Assembly (NCBI GenBank): GCA_946800325.1
Contig: OX326960.1
Span: 12,796,393-12,860,392, forward strand
DNA: 64,000 bases
Direction: 5' to 3'
From: Luzula sylvatica
Lineage: Eukaryota > Streptophyta > Magnoliopsida > Poales > Juncaceae
Below are positions 22,632 through 35,744 of this stretch, in pieces. The position numbers and the translations under genes are program-made. The number at the start of each line of letters is the position of its first letter. Position 1 is the stretch's first letter. A model generated the notes under the pieces. It worked only from the letters and a program-made list of their open reading frames with translations. It made no database searches and was not told the DNA's origin.

Positions 22632-22767
22632 ATATGTATGTAGGAAGATAATTAGTTAGTTCAATAGTTAGTTATTTTGTTAGTTATCTAGTAGTTAGTT
22701 AGTTAGTTAGTTAGTTATTTATTCAGTTAGCTAGTAGTCAGTTAGTTTGTTAGTTAGTTAGTTAGAA

Positions 22768-22798
<31 letters not shown>

Positions 22799-23885
22799 CA
22801 ATATGTAGGTAAGAAGGTAGTTAGTTAGTTAGTTAGTTAGTTAGTTAAATAGTAAGTAAGTAAGTTAGTTAGTTAGTTAGTTATCAATTAGTTGGTTAGT
22901 TAGTTTGTTAGGTAGTTAAATAGTTAGTAAGTTAGTTAGTTAGTTAGTTAAATAGTGAGTAAGTTAGTTATATAGTTAGTTAGTTATCAAGTAGTTGGTT
23001 AGTTAGTTAGTTAGTTAGTTAGTTAATATGTATGTAGGAAGGTAGTTAGTTAGCTAGTTAGTTAGTCAGTTATCTAGTACTTAGTTAGTTAGTTAGTGAG
23101 TAAGTTAGTTAGTTAGTTAGTTATCTAGTAGTTTGTTAGTGAGTAAGTTGGTTAGTTTGTTAACTAGTTAGTTATTTAATTAGTAAGTTTTTTAATTCTC
23201 TTGTAATTAGTTAGTTAGCTAGTTAGTTAGTAAGTTAGTGGGAAGGTAGTTAGTTAGTTAATTATATAGTTAATATGTATGTAGGAAGATGGTTATTTAG
23301 TTAGTTAGTTGGTTTGTTAATTAGTTAGTTAGTTGGTTAGTTAGTTATTTAGTTATTTAGTTAGTTAGTTAGTTAGTTAGTTTGTTTGTTAGTTAGTTCG
23401 TTAACTAGTTAGCTAGTTAGTTAATTAGTTAGTTATTTATTTTGTTAGTTAGTAAGTTGAATAGCTAGTAGTTATTTAGTTAGTTATTTATTTATTTAGT
23501 TAGTTACTTAGTTAGTGGGTATGTTGGATGGTAGTTAGTAAGTTAGTTAGTTAGTTAGTTAGTTAATATGTATGTAGGAAGATAGTTAGTTAGTTAAATA
23601 GTTAGTTATTTTGTTAGTTATCTGGTAGTTAGTTATTCAGTTAGCTAGTAGTTAGTTAGTTAGAAATTTAGTTAGTTAGTTAGTTAGTTTGTTAGTCAAT
23701 ATGTATGTAAGAAGGTAGTTAGTTAGTTAGTTAGTTAAATAGGAAGTAAGTAAGTTAGTTAGTTAGTTAGTTATCAAGTAGTTGGTTAGTTAGTTTGTTA
23801 GGTAGTTAAATAGTTAGTAAGTTAGTTAGTTAGTTAGTTAAATAGTGAGTAAGTTAGTTATATAGTTAGTTAGTTATCAACTAGT
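22430..23885 (+). repeat. 0.9-kb tandem repeat pair within copy A
   Basis: GGGTATGTTGGATGG at 22,575 and 23,517 (offset 942) and GGTAGTTAAATAG at 22,911 and 23,801 (offset 890) mark a nearby duplication sharing rare words (GTTGGATGG, AAATAGTGAGTAAG, TATATAGTTAG). The pair is reproduced in copy B near 38.9-40.4 kb, so it predates the large duplication. Confidence 0.8.
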
Positions 23886-24630
23886 TGGTTAGTTAGTTAG
23901 TTAGTTAGTCAACTAGTTAGTTATTTTGTTAGTTAGTCAGTTAGCTAGTAGTTAGCTAGTAATTTCTTAAGTTAGGTAGTTAGTTAGTGGGTATGCAGGA
24001 AGGTAGTTAGTTAGTTAGTTAGTTAATAAGTATGTAGGAAGATAGTTAGTTAGTTAATTAGTTAGTTATTTTGTTAGATATCTAGTAGTTAGTTACATAG
24101 TTAGTCAGTTAGTTAGTTATTTAGTTATTTATCTAGTAGTTAGTTAATTAGTTAGTTTTCTAGTATTTAGTTAGTTAGTTAGTCAGTTAGTTAGTCATTT
24201 AGTTATTTATCTAGTAGTTAGTTAATTAGTTAGTTAGTTAGTTTGTTAGGTACTTAATTAATTAGTTGGTTAGTTAGTTAATATGTATGTTACAAGGCAG
24301 ATAGTTAGTTAGTTAGTTAGTTTGGTAGTTAGTTAATTAGTAAGTTAGTTATCAGTTAGTTTGTCGGTATGTAGGATGGTAGTTAGTTAGTTCGTGAGTT
24401 AGTCGGTATGTAGGAAGGTAGTTAGTTAATTAGTTAGTCAGGTAGTTAGCTAATTAGTTAGTTTATAGGTATGTATGAAGGTAGGTAGTTAGTTAGTTAG
24501 TTAATTAGTTCGTTATTTACTCAGTTAGTTAGTTAGCAAGTAGTTAGTTAGTTAGTTAATCAGTTAGCTAGTAGTTACTTAGTAAGTTGGTTGGCTAGTT
24601 AGTTAGTTTGCTAGTTACCTAGCTAGCTAG

Positions 24631-24668
<38 letters not shown>

Positions 24669-25341
24669 ATAGGTATGTAGGAAGGTAGTTAGTTAGTTGG
24701 CAAGTTAGTTTGTTAGTTAGCTTGTAGTTAGTAAGTTAGTTAGTAAGTTAGTTAGTTAGTTAGTTAGTGGGTATGTAGGAAAGGTAGCTAGTAAGTTACT
24801 CTGTTACTTAGTTAACTAGTTAGTTAGTTAGTAAGATAGTAGCTTGTTAGTTAGTTAGTTAGTTAAATAGACAGTTTGTTAATTAGTTAGTTAGTTAGTG
24901 GGTATGTAGGAAGGTAGAAAGTTAGTGGGTATGTAGGAAGGTAGTGGGTGTGTAAGTTAGCTAGTTAATTAGTTAGTATGTTCGTTAGTAAGTGGGTGTG
25001 TAGGAAGGTAGCTAGTTAGTTAGTTAGTTAGTTAATTTGTTAATTAGTTAGTTAGCTAGTAGTAAGTTCGTTAGTTAGTTAATTAGTTAGTTAGTGAGTT
25101 AATCAGTTAGTTAGTTAGTTAGTTAGTTAATATGTATGTAAAAAGGTAGTTAGTTAGTTTGCCAGATAGTTAATTTGTTAGTTAGTTAATTACTTAGTTA
25201 CTTAGTTAGTTAATAGGTAGATAGGAAGACGGTTAGTTAGTTATATAGTTAGATAGATACTAGTTAATAGGTATGTAGGAAGACAATTAGTTAGTTAGTT
25301 AGTTAGTTAGTTAATTAGTTACTTAGTTAGATAGTAGTTAA

Positions 25342-25390
<49 letters not shown>

Positions 25391-25823
25391 GTCTTTTTCG
25401 GAAGGTAGTTAGTTAATTAGTGAGTTAGGTAGTTAGCTATTTAGTTAGTTTATATGTATGTACGAAGGTAGTTAGTTAGTTAGTTTGTTAATTAGTTCGT
25501 TATTTAGTCAGTTAGTTAGTTAGTTAGCTAGCTGTTAGTTAGTTAGTTAGTTAGTTAGCTAGTAGTTAGTGCGTTAGTTAGTTGGCTGGTTAGTTAGTTA
25601 GTTAGCTAGCTAGCGAGTAGTTAGTTTGTTAGTTAGTCAGTTAGTTAGTTAATAGGTATGTGGGAAGTTTGTTAGCTAGTTAGTTAATTAGATAGCCAGT
25701 AGTTAGTTAGTTAGTTAATTAGATAGCTAGTTAAATAGTTAGTTAGTTAGTTAGTTCGTTAATCAGGTAGTTATTTTGTTAGTTACTTAGTTAATTAGCT
25801 AGTAGTCAGTTAGTTAATTAGTT

Positions 25824-25991
25824 AACTAACTAACTAACTAACTAACTACCTAACTAACTAACTAACTAACTAAATAACTAACTAGTTAACTAACTAACTA
25901 ACTACTGGCTAACTAAGTAACTTACTATCTTCCTACATACCTATTAACTAACTCACTAACTAAGTGACTAACTGTCTTTCTACATACTTAT

Positions 25992-26032
<41 letters not shown>

Positions 26033-26673
26033 TCCTACGAACCTATTAACTAACTAACTAACTAAGTAACTACTAGCTAACACACTGACTAGGTAACTAA
26101 CTAACTACATTCCTATCAAATAACAAACTAATTAACTAACTAACTACCTTCCTATTAAATAACTAACTAATTAAGTAACTAACTAACTAATTAAGTAACT
26201 ATCTAATTAAGTAACTACCTACTAGCTAACTAACTAACTAGTTAACTATCTAACTTACTAACTAACTACCTTTATACATGCCTATTAAATAAGTAACTAA
26301 CTAACTACCTAAGCAATTAACTAACTCATTTTTTAACTAACTAACTAATTTCCTATATACCTATTAACTAACTAACTAAGTAACTAACTACCAGCTAACA
26401 AACTGACTTGCTAACCAACTAACTAACTTATTAATTAACTACCTTCCTACATACCCACTAACTAATTAAGTAACTAACTAACTAATTAACTAACTAACTA
26501 ACTAACTAACTACTGGTTAACAAGCTATTTAAAAAAATTAACTAACTAACTTACGAAATAACTTCCTTCATACATACCTATTAACTAACTAACTAACTAA
26601 CTACATTACTAATTAACTAACTACCTTCGTATGCACGCACTAACTAACTAACTAACTAACTAACTAAATAACT
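25824..26673 (-). repeat. Flipped (CTAA)n tract C at the end of copy A
   Basis: This is the longest flipped tract, about 850 bp. It opens at GTTAAC (centre 25,823/25,824), exactly where copy A stops matching copy B, and returns at the palindrome ACTAGT (centre 26,673/26,674). Reversed landmarks include CTTCCTACATACC and TTCATACATACC. The final stretch and the following forward stretch (TAACTAACTAAATAACT and AGTTAGTTATTTAGTTA) are near mirror images. Copy B has no counterpart and continues in forward array with AATCAATATGTATGTATC. Confidence 0.95.
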
Positions 26674-26963
26674 AGTTAGTTATTTAGTTAGTTATTTAGT
26701 TAGTTAGTGGGTATGTACGAAGGTAGCTAGTTAGTTAGTTAATTAGTTAGTTTGTTTGTAAATTGGTTAGCTATTCAGTTAGTTAGTTCGTTAGTTGAAT
26801 ATCTAGTAGTTATTTAGTTAGTTATTAATTTAATTAGTAAGCGACTTTGTTAGTGGGTATGTAGGAAGGTAGTTAGTAAGTTAGTTAGTTTGTTAGTTAG
26901 TTAATATGTACGTAGGAAGATAGTTTGTTAGTTAATTGGTTAGTTATTTAGTTAGTTATCTAG

Positions 26964-26997
<34 letters not shown>

Positions 26998-27168
26998 GTT
27001 TGTTAGTTAGTTATTTATTCAGTTAACTAGTAGTTTGTTAGTTAGTTAGTTAATTAGTAAGTTAGTTAGTTAGTTAGTTAGTTAATTAGTTAGTTAGTTA
27101 GTTAGTTAGTTAGTCAATATGTATGTAAGAAGGTAGTTAGTTAGTCAGTTAGTTAGTTAATTAGCTAG

Positions 27169-27200
<32 letters not shown>

Positions 27201-28669
27201 ATGTAAGAAGGTTGTTAGTTAGTTAGAAAGGTAGTTCATTAGTTAGTTAGTTAATTAATCAGTTAGTTATTTAGTTAGTTACTTAGTTAGTTAACTAGTA
27301 CTTAGTTAGTTAATCAATATATATGTATTAAGGTAGTTAGTTAGTTAGATTGGTAGTTAGTTAATTAGTTAGTTAGTTAGTTAATTAGTTAGTTATTTAG
27401 TTAGTCAGGCAGTCAGTTAGTTATCTAGTAGTTAGTTAGTTAGGTCATCAGTTAGTTATTTAGTTAGTTAGTTAGTTAGTTAGCTAGCTAGCTAGTAGTT
27501 AGCAGGATAGTTATTTATTAAGTTAGTTAGTTAGTTCGTTGGCGGGTATGTAGGAAGGTAGTTAGTTAGTTAGTTAGTACGTTAATAGGTATTTAAGAAG
27601 ATTGTTAGTTGGTAAATTAGTTAGTTATTATGTTAGTTGTCTAGTTATTTAGTTAATTAGTTAGTTAGTTATCTAGTAGTTAGTTCGTTAGTTATTTAGT
27701 TAGTTAACTAGTTAGTTATTCAGTTACTAGTAGTTAGTTAGTTAGCTAGTTAGTTATTTAGTTAGTTAGATAGTACTTAGTTAGTTAGTGGGTTAGTTAG
27801 TTAATCAATATATATGTATCAAGGTAGTTAGTTAGTTAGTTAGATAGTTAGTTAATTAGTTAGTAGTTAGTTATCTAGTAGTTAGTTAGTTAGTTATTTA
27901 GTTAGTTAACTAATTAGTTATTTAGTTAGTTAGTTTGTTAGTTATCTAGTAGTTAGTTATTTAGTTAGTTAGATAGTTAGTTAGTTAGCTAGTGGGAGGG
28001 TAATTAGTTAGTTACTTAGTGGGTACGTGGGAAGGGAGTTAGTTTGTTTGTCAGTTAGTTAGTTAGTTAGTTAATTAGATAATTAATAGACATGTAGGAA
28101 GATAGTTATTTAGTTACTTAGTTAGTTTGTTAATTAGTTAATTAGTTTGTTAGTTAGTTATTTAGTTATTTAGTTAGTTAGTTAGTTTTTTAGTTAGTTA
28201 GTTAGAAACGTAGTTAGTTAGTTAGTTAGTTAATAGGTATGTATGAAGGTAGTTAGTTAGTAAGTTAGTAGTTAATTAGTTAGTTAGTTAATTAGTTAGT
28301 TCGTTAGTTAGTTAATTAGTTAGTTATTTATTTAGTTAGTTAGTTAGTTAAATTGCTAGTAGTTATTTAGTTAGTTATTAAGTTAGTGGGTATGTAGGAA
28401 TGAAGTTAGTAAGTTAGTTAGTAATTTAGTTAATATGTATGTAGGAAGACAGTTATTTAGTTATTTAGTTAGTTATTTAGTTAGTTATCTTGTAGTTAGT
28501 TAGTTAGTTAGTTAGTTATTTATTCAGTTAGCTAATAGTTAGTTAGTTAGTTAGTTAGTTAGTAAGTTAGTTAGTTAGTTAATTAGTTAGTTAGTTGGTT
28601 AGTGAATATGTATGTAAGGAGGTAGTTACTTAGTTAGTTAGTTAATTAGCTAGTAGTTAGTTAGTTAGT
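26674..28669 (+). repeat. Spacer between copies A and B, partial array units
   Basis: This is forward TTAG repeat. Its first part (GGGTATGTACGAAGGTAGCTAG near 26,709, then AATTTAATTAGTAAGCGACTTTG and AATATGTACGTAGGAAG) parallels 5.7-5.9 kb and 12.46-12.68 kb. The CAGGATAGTTATTTATTAAG near 27,501 parallels 13,295. The spacer is thus a further partial copy of the region near the start of copy A. No gene or insert is seen. Confidence 0.8.
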
Positions 28670-30131
28670 TAGTTAGTTAGTATGCAAGAAGGTCGTTAGT
28701 TAGTTAGTTAGATAATTAGTTAATTAGTTAGTTAGGTAGTTAATCAGTTAGTTATTTAGTTAGTTACTTAGTTAGTTAGCTAGTAGTTAGTTAGTTAGTG
28801 GGTTAGTTAGTTAATCAATATATATGTATCAAGGTAGTTAGTTAATTAGTTAGATAGTTAGTTAATTAGTTAGTAGTTTGTTAATTAGTTAGTTAGTTAG
28901 TCAGTTAGTTAGTTAGTTAGTTATCTAGTAGTTAGTTAGTTAGTTAGGTCATCCAGTTAGTTATTTATTTTGTTAGTTAGTTAGTTGGTTAGCTAGTAGT
29001 TAGCAGGTTAGTTATTTATTTATTTAGTTAGTTTGTTAGTTGGCGGGTATGTATGAAGGTAGTTAGTTAGTAAGTTAGTTAGTTAGTTAGTTAATAGGTA
29101 TTTAAAAAGATAGTTTGTTAGTTAATTAGTTAGTTAGTTATCTAGTAGTTAGTAAGTTAGTTATTTAGTTAGTTAACTAATTACTTATTTAGTTAGTTAG
29201 TTTGTTAGTTATCTAGTAGTTAGTTAGTTAGCTAGTTAGTTATTTAGTGAGTTAGATAGTTAGTTAGTTAGTTAGTGGGAATGTAGTTAGTTAGTTAGTT
29301 AGTGGGTATGTAGGAAGGTAGTTATTTTGTTAGTTAGTTAGTTTGTTAGTCGATTAGATAGTTAATAGGCATGTAGCAAGATAGTTATTTAGCTAGTTAT
29401 TTTGTTAATTAGTTAATTAGTTAGTTAGTTATCAAGTAGTTAGTTAGTTAGTTATTTAGTTAGTTAACTAATTAGTTATTTAGTTAGTTAGTTTGTTAGT
29501 TATCTAGTAGTTAGTTAGTCAGCTAGTTAGTTATTTAGTTAGTTAGATAGTTAGTTAGTTAGTTAGTGGGTGTGTGCGAAGGTAGTTAGTTAGTTTGTTA
29601 GTTAATTAGATAATTAATAGGCATGTAGGAAGATAGTTATTTAGTTTGTTAGTTAGTTTGTTAATTAGTTAATTAGTTAGTTATTTAGTTATTTAGTTAG
29701 TTTGTTAGTTAATAGGTATGTATGAAGGTAGTTAGTTAGTAAGTTAGATAGCTAACTAGTTAGTTAGTTAGCTTGTAGTTTGTTAGTTAGTTAATTAGTT
29801 AATTATTTAGTTATTTAGTTAGTTAGTTAATTAGTTAGTTAACTAATAGTTAGTTAGTTAATTAGTTAATTAATTAGTTAGTTAATTAGTTAGTTAGTAA
29901 GTTAGTTGGTTAGTGGGTATGTACGAAGGTAGCTAGGTAATTAATTAATTAGTTAGTTAGTTAGTTAATTGGTTAGTTATTTAGTTAGTTAGTTCGTTAG
30001 TTAAATAGCTAGTAGTTATTAGTTAGTTATTAATTTAATTATTAAGTGCCTTTGTTAGTGGGTATGTAGGAAGGTAGTTAGTAAGTTAGTTAGTTAGTTA
30101 GTTAATTAGTAAGTTAGTTAGTTAGTTACTA

Positions 30132-30168
<37 letters not shown>

Positions 30169-32211
30169 ATTAGTAAGTTAGTTAGTTAGCAGGATAGTTA
30201 TTTATTAAGTTAGTTAGTTTGTTAGTTTGTGGGTATGTAGGAAGGTAGTTAGTTAGTTAGTTAATAGTTATTTAAGAAGATAGTTAGTTAGTAAATTAGT
30301 TAGTTATTATGTTAGTTATCAAGTAATTAGTTACTAGTCATTTTATCAGCTAGATAGTAGTTAGTTAGTCAGTTGCATATTTAGTTAGTTAGTTAGTTAG
30401 TTATCTAGTTGTTAGTTAGTTAGTTATTTAGTTAGTTAACTTGTTAGTTATTCAGTTACTAGTAGTTAGTTAGTTAGCTAGTTAGTTATTTAGTTAGTAA
30501 GATAGTTAGTTAGTTAGTTAGTGGGAAGGTAGTTAGTTAGTAAGTTAGTGGGTATGTAGGTAAGTAGTTAGTTAGTTTGTTAGTTAGTTAATTGGTATGT
30601 AGGAAGATAGTAATTCGGTTATTTAGTTAGTTCGTTAATTAGTTAATTTGTCAGTTAGTTAGTTATTTAGTTAGTTAGTTAGTTAGTTAGTGAGTTAGTT
30701 AGAAAGGTAGTTAGTTAGTTAGTTAATAGGTATGTATGAAGGTAGTTAGTTAGTTAGTTAGTTAGTATGCAAGAAGGTTGTTAGTTAGTCAGTTAGTTAG
30801 TTAGATAGTTAGTTAATTAGTAAGTTAGTTAGGTAATCAGTTAGTTATTTAGTTAGTTGCTTAGTTAGTTAGCTAGTAGTTAGTTAGTTAGTGGGTTAGT
30901 TAGTGGGTTAGTTATTTAGTTAGTTAGTTAGTTAGTCAGATAGTTAGTTAATTAGTTAGTAGTTAGTCAATTAGTTAGTTAGTTAGTCAGTCAGTTAGTT
31001 AGTTAGTCATCTAGTAGTTAATTAGTTAGTCAGGTCATCAGTTAGTTATTTATTTATTTAGTTAGTTAGTTGGTTAGCAAGTAGTTAGCAGGTTAGTTAT
31101 TTATTTAGTTTGTTAGTTTGTTAGTTGGCGGGTATGTATGAAGGTAGTTAGTTAGTTAGTTAGTTAGTTAGTAAGTTAGTTAGTTAGTTAGTTAATAGGT
31201 ATGTAAAAAGATAGTTTGTTAGTAAATTAGTTAGTTAATAGGCATGTAGCAAGATAGTTATTTAGCTAGTTAGTTTGTTAACTAGTCAATTAGTTAGATA
31301 GTTATCTTGTAGTTAGTTAGTTAGTTATTTAGATAGTTAACTAATTAGTTATTTAGTTAGTTTGTTTGTTAGTTATCTAGTAGTTAGTTAGTCAGCTAGT
31401 TAGTTATTTAGTGAGTTAGATAGTTAGTTAGTTAGTTAGTGGGAAGGTAGTTAGTTAGTCAGTTAGTGGGTATGTAGGAATGTTGTTATTTTGTTAGTTA
31501 GTTAGTTTGTTAGTTAATTAGATAGTTAATAGGCATGTAGGAAGATAGTTATTTAGCTAGTTAGTTTGTTAATTAGTTAAATAATTAGTTAGTTATCTTG
31601 AAGTTAGTTAGTTAGTTATTTAGTTAGTTAACTAATTTGTTATTTAGTTAGTTAGTTTGTTAGTTATCTAGTAGTTAGTTAGTTAGCTAGTTAGTTATTT
31701 AGTTAGTTAGATAGTTAGTTAGTTAGTTAGTGGGAGGGTAGTTAGTTAGTTAGTTAGTGGGTATATGGGAAGGTAGTTAGTTTGTTAGTTAGTTAATTAG
31801 ATAATTAATAGGCATGTAGGAAGATATTTATTTAGTTAGTTAGTTAGTTTGTTAATTAGTTAATTAGTTAGTTTCTTAGTTATTTAGTTATTTAGTTAGT
31901 TAGTTAGTTTTTTAGTTAGTTAGTTAGAAAGGTAGTTAGTTAGTTAGTTAATAGGTATGTGTGAAGGTAGTTAGTTAGTAAGTTAGATAGTTAACTAGTT
32001 AGTTAATTAGCTAGTAGTTTGTTTGTGAGTTCATTAGTTAATTAGTTAGTTATTTAGTTAGTTAGTTAGTTAGTTAACTAGTAGTTAGTTAGTTAGTGGG
32101 TATGTACGAAGGTAGCTAGTTAGTTAGTTAATTAGTTAGTTAGTTAATTAGTTAGTTAGTTAGTCAATTGGTTAGTTATTTAGTTAGTTAGTTCGTTAGT
32201 TAAATAGCTAG

Positions 32212-32251
<40 letters not shown>

Positions 32252-33140
32252 ATGCAAGAAGGTTGTTAGTTAGTTAGTTAGTTAGATAGTTAGTTAATTA
32301 GTTAGTTAGATAGTCAATCAGTTAGTTATTTAGTTAGTTACTTAGTTACTTAGCTAGTAGTTAGTTAGTTAATCAATATATATGTATCAAGGTAGTTAGT
32401 TAGTTAGATTGATAGTTAGTTAATTAGTTAGTTTGTTAGTTAATTAGTTAGTTTGTTAGTTAGTCAGTTAATTAGTTATCTAGTAGTTAGTTTGTTAGTT
32501 ATGTCATCAGTTAGTTATTCAGTTAGTTAGTTAGCTAGCTAGTAGTTAGGATAGTTAGTTAGTTATTTAGTTTGCGGGTATGTAGGAAGGTAGTTAGTTA
32601 GTTAATAGGTATTTAAAAAGATAGTTTGTTAGTAAATTAGTTAGTTAATGGGTATTTAAAAAGATAGTTTGTTAGTAAATTAGTTAGTTAATAGGCATGT
32701 AGCAAGATAGTTATTTAGCTAGTTAGTTTGTTAATTAGTTAATTAGTTAGTTAGTTATCTAGTAGTTAGTTAGTTAGTCATTTAGTTAGTTAACTAATTA
32801 GTTATTTAGTTAGTTAGTTTTTTAGTTATCTAATAGTTAGTTAGTTAGCTAGTTAGTTATTTAGTGAGTTAGATAGTTAGTTAGTTAGTTAGTGGGAAGG
32901 TAGTTAGTTAGTGGATATGCAGGAAGGCGGCTAGTTAGGTCGGTTAGTAAGTTAATCAATTTGTTACTTGAGTTAGTTATTTAGTTAGTTAGTTAGTTAG
33001 ATAGTTAGCCTGTTGTTTGTTTGTTTGTTAACTAGTTAGTTATTTAGTTAGTTAGTTAGTTAGTTAGCCAGTAGTTAGTTAGTTCGTTAACTAGTTAGTT
33101 ATTTAGTTAGTTAGTGAGTTATTTTGTTAGTTAGTTAGTT

Positions 33141-33453
33141 AACTAACTAACTAAATAACTAACTAACTAACTAAATAACTAGCTAAACTAACTAACAAAC
33201 TACTAGCTAACTAACTAATTGACTAACTAATTTACTAAGTATCTAACTAACTAACTAACGAACTAACTACCTTCTTACATACATATTTACTAACTAACGA
33301 ACTAACTTCTTACATACATATTTACTAACTAACTAACTAACGAACTAACTAACTAACTAACCAACTATCTAACTAACTAACTAACTACTTTTTTACATAC
33401 ATATTAGCTACTAACTAACTGACTAACTCACTAACTCACTAAGTAACTAATTA
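33141..33453 (-). repeat. Flipped (CTAA)n tract B1
   Basis: The counterpart of A1 opens at GTTAAC (centre 33,140/33,141) and returns at TTAACTAGTT near 33,453. Compared with A1 it jumps from ACCAACTA directly to TCTAACTAACTAACTAAC, deleting roughly 250 bp, and carries an extra CGAACTAACTTCTTACATAC block that also occurs in A2. This could be deletion plus conversion from an A2/B2-type tract. Confidence 0.93.
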
Positions 33454-34031
33454 ACTAGTTAGGTAGTTAGTTAGTTTGAGAGTTAGTTAATTAGTTAGTT
33501 AGTTATTAGTTAGTTAGTCGGTATGTAGGATGGTAGTTAGTTAGTCTGTTAGTTAGTTAGTTAGTTAATTGGTATATAGGAAGACAGTAAGTTAGTTATT
33601 TAGTTAGATAGATACTAGTTAATAGGTATGTAGGAAGACAATTACTTAGCTAGTTAGTTAGTTAATTAGTTAGTTAGTTAGATACTAGTTAAATAGTTAG
33701 TTAGTAAGTTAGTTAGTCAGTTAGTGAGTTTGTAGGAAGGTAGTTAGTTAATTAGTTAGTTAGGTAGTTTGCTATTTAGTTAGTTTATAGGTATGTATGA
33801 AGATAGTTAGTTAGTTAGTTAATTAGTTCGTTATTTGGTCAGTTGGTTAGTTAGTTAGCTAGTAGTTAGTTAGTCAGTTAGTTAGTTGACTAGTTAGTTA
33901 GTTAGTTAGCTAGCTAATAGTTAGTTTGTGAGTTAGTTAGTTAGTTAGTTAGTTAATATGTATGTAGGAAGGTAGTTAGTTAGTTAGTTAGTTAGTTAGT
34001 AAGTAAGTTAGTTAGTTAGTTAGTAATCTAG

Positions 34032-34065
<34 letters not shown>

Positions 34066-34287
34066 ACTAGTTAGTTATTTAATTAGTATGTTTGTTAGTT
34101 CTCTAGTAGTTTGTTAGTTAGCTAGTTAGTTAGTTATTGAGGTAGTTAGTAAGTTAGTTAGTTAGTTAGTGGGAAGGTAGTTAGTTAGTTAATTATATAG
34201 TTAATATGTATGTAGGAAGATGGTTATTTAGTTAGTTAGTTGGTTTGTTAATTAGTTAGTTAGTTAGTTAGTTAGTTTTTTAGTTAT

Positions 34288-34320
<33 letters not shown>

Positions 34321-35156
34321 AAGAAAGGTAGTTAGTTAGTTAGTTAGTTAATAGGTATGTATGAAGGTAATTAGTTAGTAAGTTAGATAGTTAACTAGTC
34401 AGTTAGTTAGTTAGCTTGTGGTTTGTAAGTTAGTCAGTTAACTAGTTAGTTATTTAGTTCGTTAGTTAGTTAGTTAGTTAACTAGTAGTTAGTTAGTTAA
34501 TTTGTTAATTAATTAGTTAGTTAATTAGTTAATTAATTAGTTAGTTAATTAGTTAGTTAGTTAGTACGTGAGTTAGTTATTGGATATGTACGAAGGTAGC
34601 AAGTTAGTAAGTTAATTTGTTAGCTACTTAGTTAATCAGTTAGTTAGTTAGTTAGTTAGTTAGTTAATTAGTTATTTATTTATTTATTTAGCTAGTTAGT
34701 TAAATAGCTAGTAGTTATTTAGATAGTTATTTATTTATTTAGTTTGTAACTTAGTTAGTGGGTATGTAGGAAGGTTGTTGGTAAGTTACTTAGTTAGTTA
34801 ATATGTATGTAGGAATATAGATAGTTTGTTAATTAGTTAGTTATTTAGTTAGTTATCTAGTAGTTAGTTAGTAAGTTAGTTAGTTAGTTAGTTAATTAGT
34901 TAGTTAGTCAATATGTATGTGGGAAGGTAGTTAGTTAGTTAGTTAGTTTGTTAATTATCTAGTAGTTAGTTAGTTAGTTAGTTAGTTAGATAGTTAGTTA
35001 TTTAGTTAGTTATTTAGTTAGTTAGTTAATCAGTTAGTTATTTAGTTAGTTAGTTAGTTAGCTGGTAGTTAGTTAGTAAGTTAGCTAGTAGTTAGTCAGT
35101 TATCTAGAAGTTAGTTAGTTAGTTAGTTAATAAGTAAGTAAGTTAGTTAGTTAGTT

Positions 35157-35246
35157 ATTTTTTCTGTTAGCTAGAAGTTAGTTAGTAAGTCAGTTAGTTA
35201 GTTAGTTAGTTAGTAAGTTATTTTTTCTGTTAGCTAGAAGTTAGTG

Positions 35247-35283
<37 letters not shown>

Positions 35284-35284
35284 C
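35157..35284 (+). repeat. 63-bp tandem duplication in copy B
   Basis: ATTTTTTCTG followed by TTAGCTAGAAG occurs at 35,157 and 35,220, the same 63-bp spacing as at 18,791 and 18,854 in copy A. Confidence 0.88.
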
Positions 35285-35744
35285 TTTGTTTGTTATCAAG
35301 TAGTTGGTTAGTTAGTTAGTTAGTTAGGTAACTAGTTAGTTATTTAGTTAGTTAGTTAGTTAGCGAGTAGTTAGCTAGTAAGTTATCAAGTGGTGGGTAT
35401 GCAAGAAGGCAGTTAGTTTGTTTGTGAGTTAGTTAATATGTATGTAGGAAGATAGTTAGTTACTTAGTTTGTAATATAGTTAGTTAATTAGTTTGTATGT
35501 TCGTTTGTTAGTGGATATGTAGGAAGGCGGCTTGTTAGGTTGGTTAGTAAGTTAATCAATTTGTTACTTGAGTTAGTTATTTAGTTAGTTTGTTAGTTAG
35601 TTAGTTAGCCAATTGTTTGTTAGTTAGTTAACTAGTTAGTTATTTAGTTATTTAGTTAGTTAGTTAGTTAGCCAGTAGTTAGTTAGTTCGTTAACTAGTT
35701 AGTTATTTAGTTAGTTAGTTAGTTATTTTGTTAGTTAGTTAGTT

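Larger units (their letters stand above)
11370..25823 (+). repeat. Segmental duplication, copy A (about 14 kb)
   Basis: From the landmark GCAAGAAGGTCG (11,381) to the strand flip at 25,823 this segment is matched in order by copy B. Paired anchors are: 11,381 with 28,684; GTGTGTGCGA 12,121 with 29,570; CAGGATAGTT 13,295 with 30,190; TGGATATG 16,631 with 32,912; TGGATATG 19,163 with 35,512; 23,941-24,000 with 40,441-40,500 (a whole 60-base row identical); and GTCTTTTTCG 25,391 with 41,892. The offset changes (17,303, 17,449, 16,895, 16,281, 16,349, 16,500, 16,501), which maps indels to particular intervals. Each copy contains two flipped (CTAA)n tracts. Confidence 0.92.
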
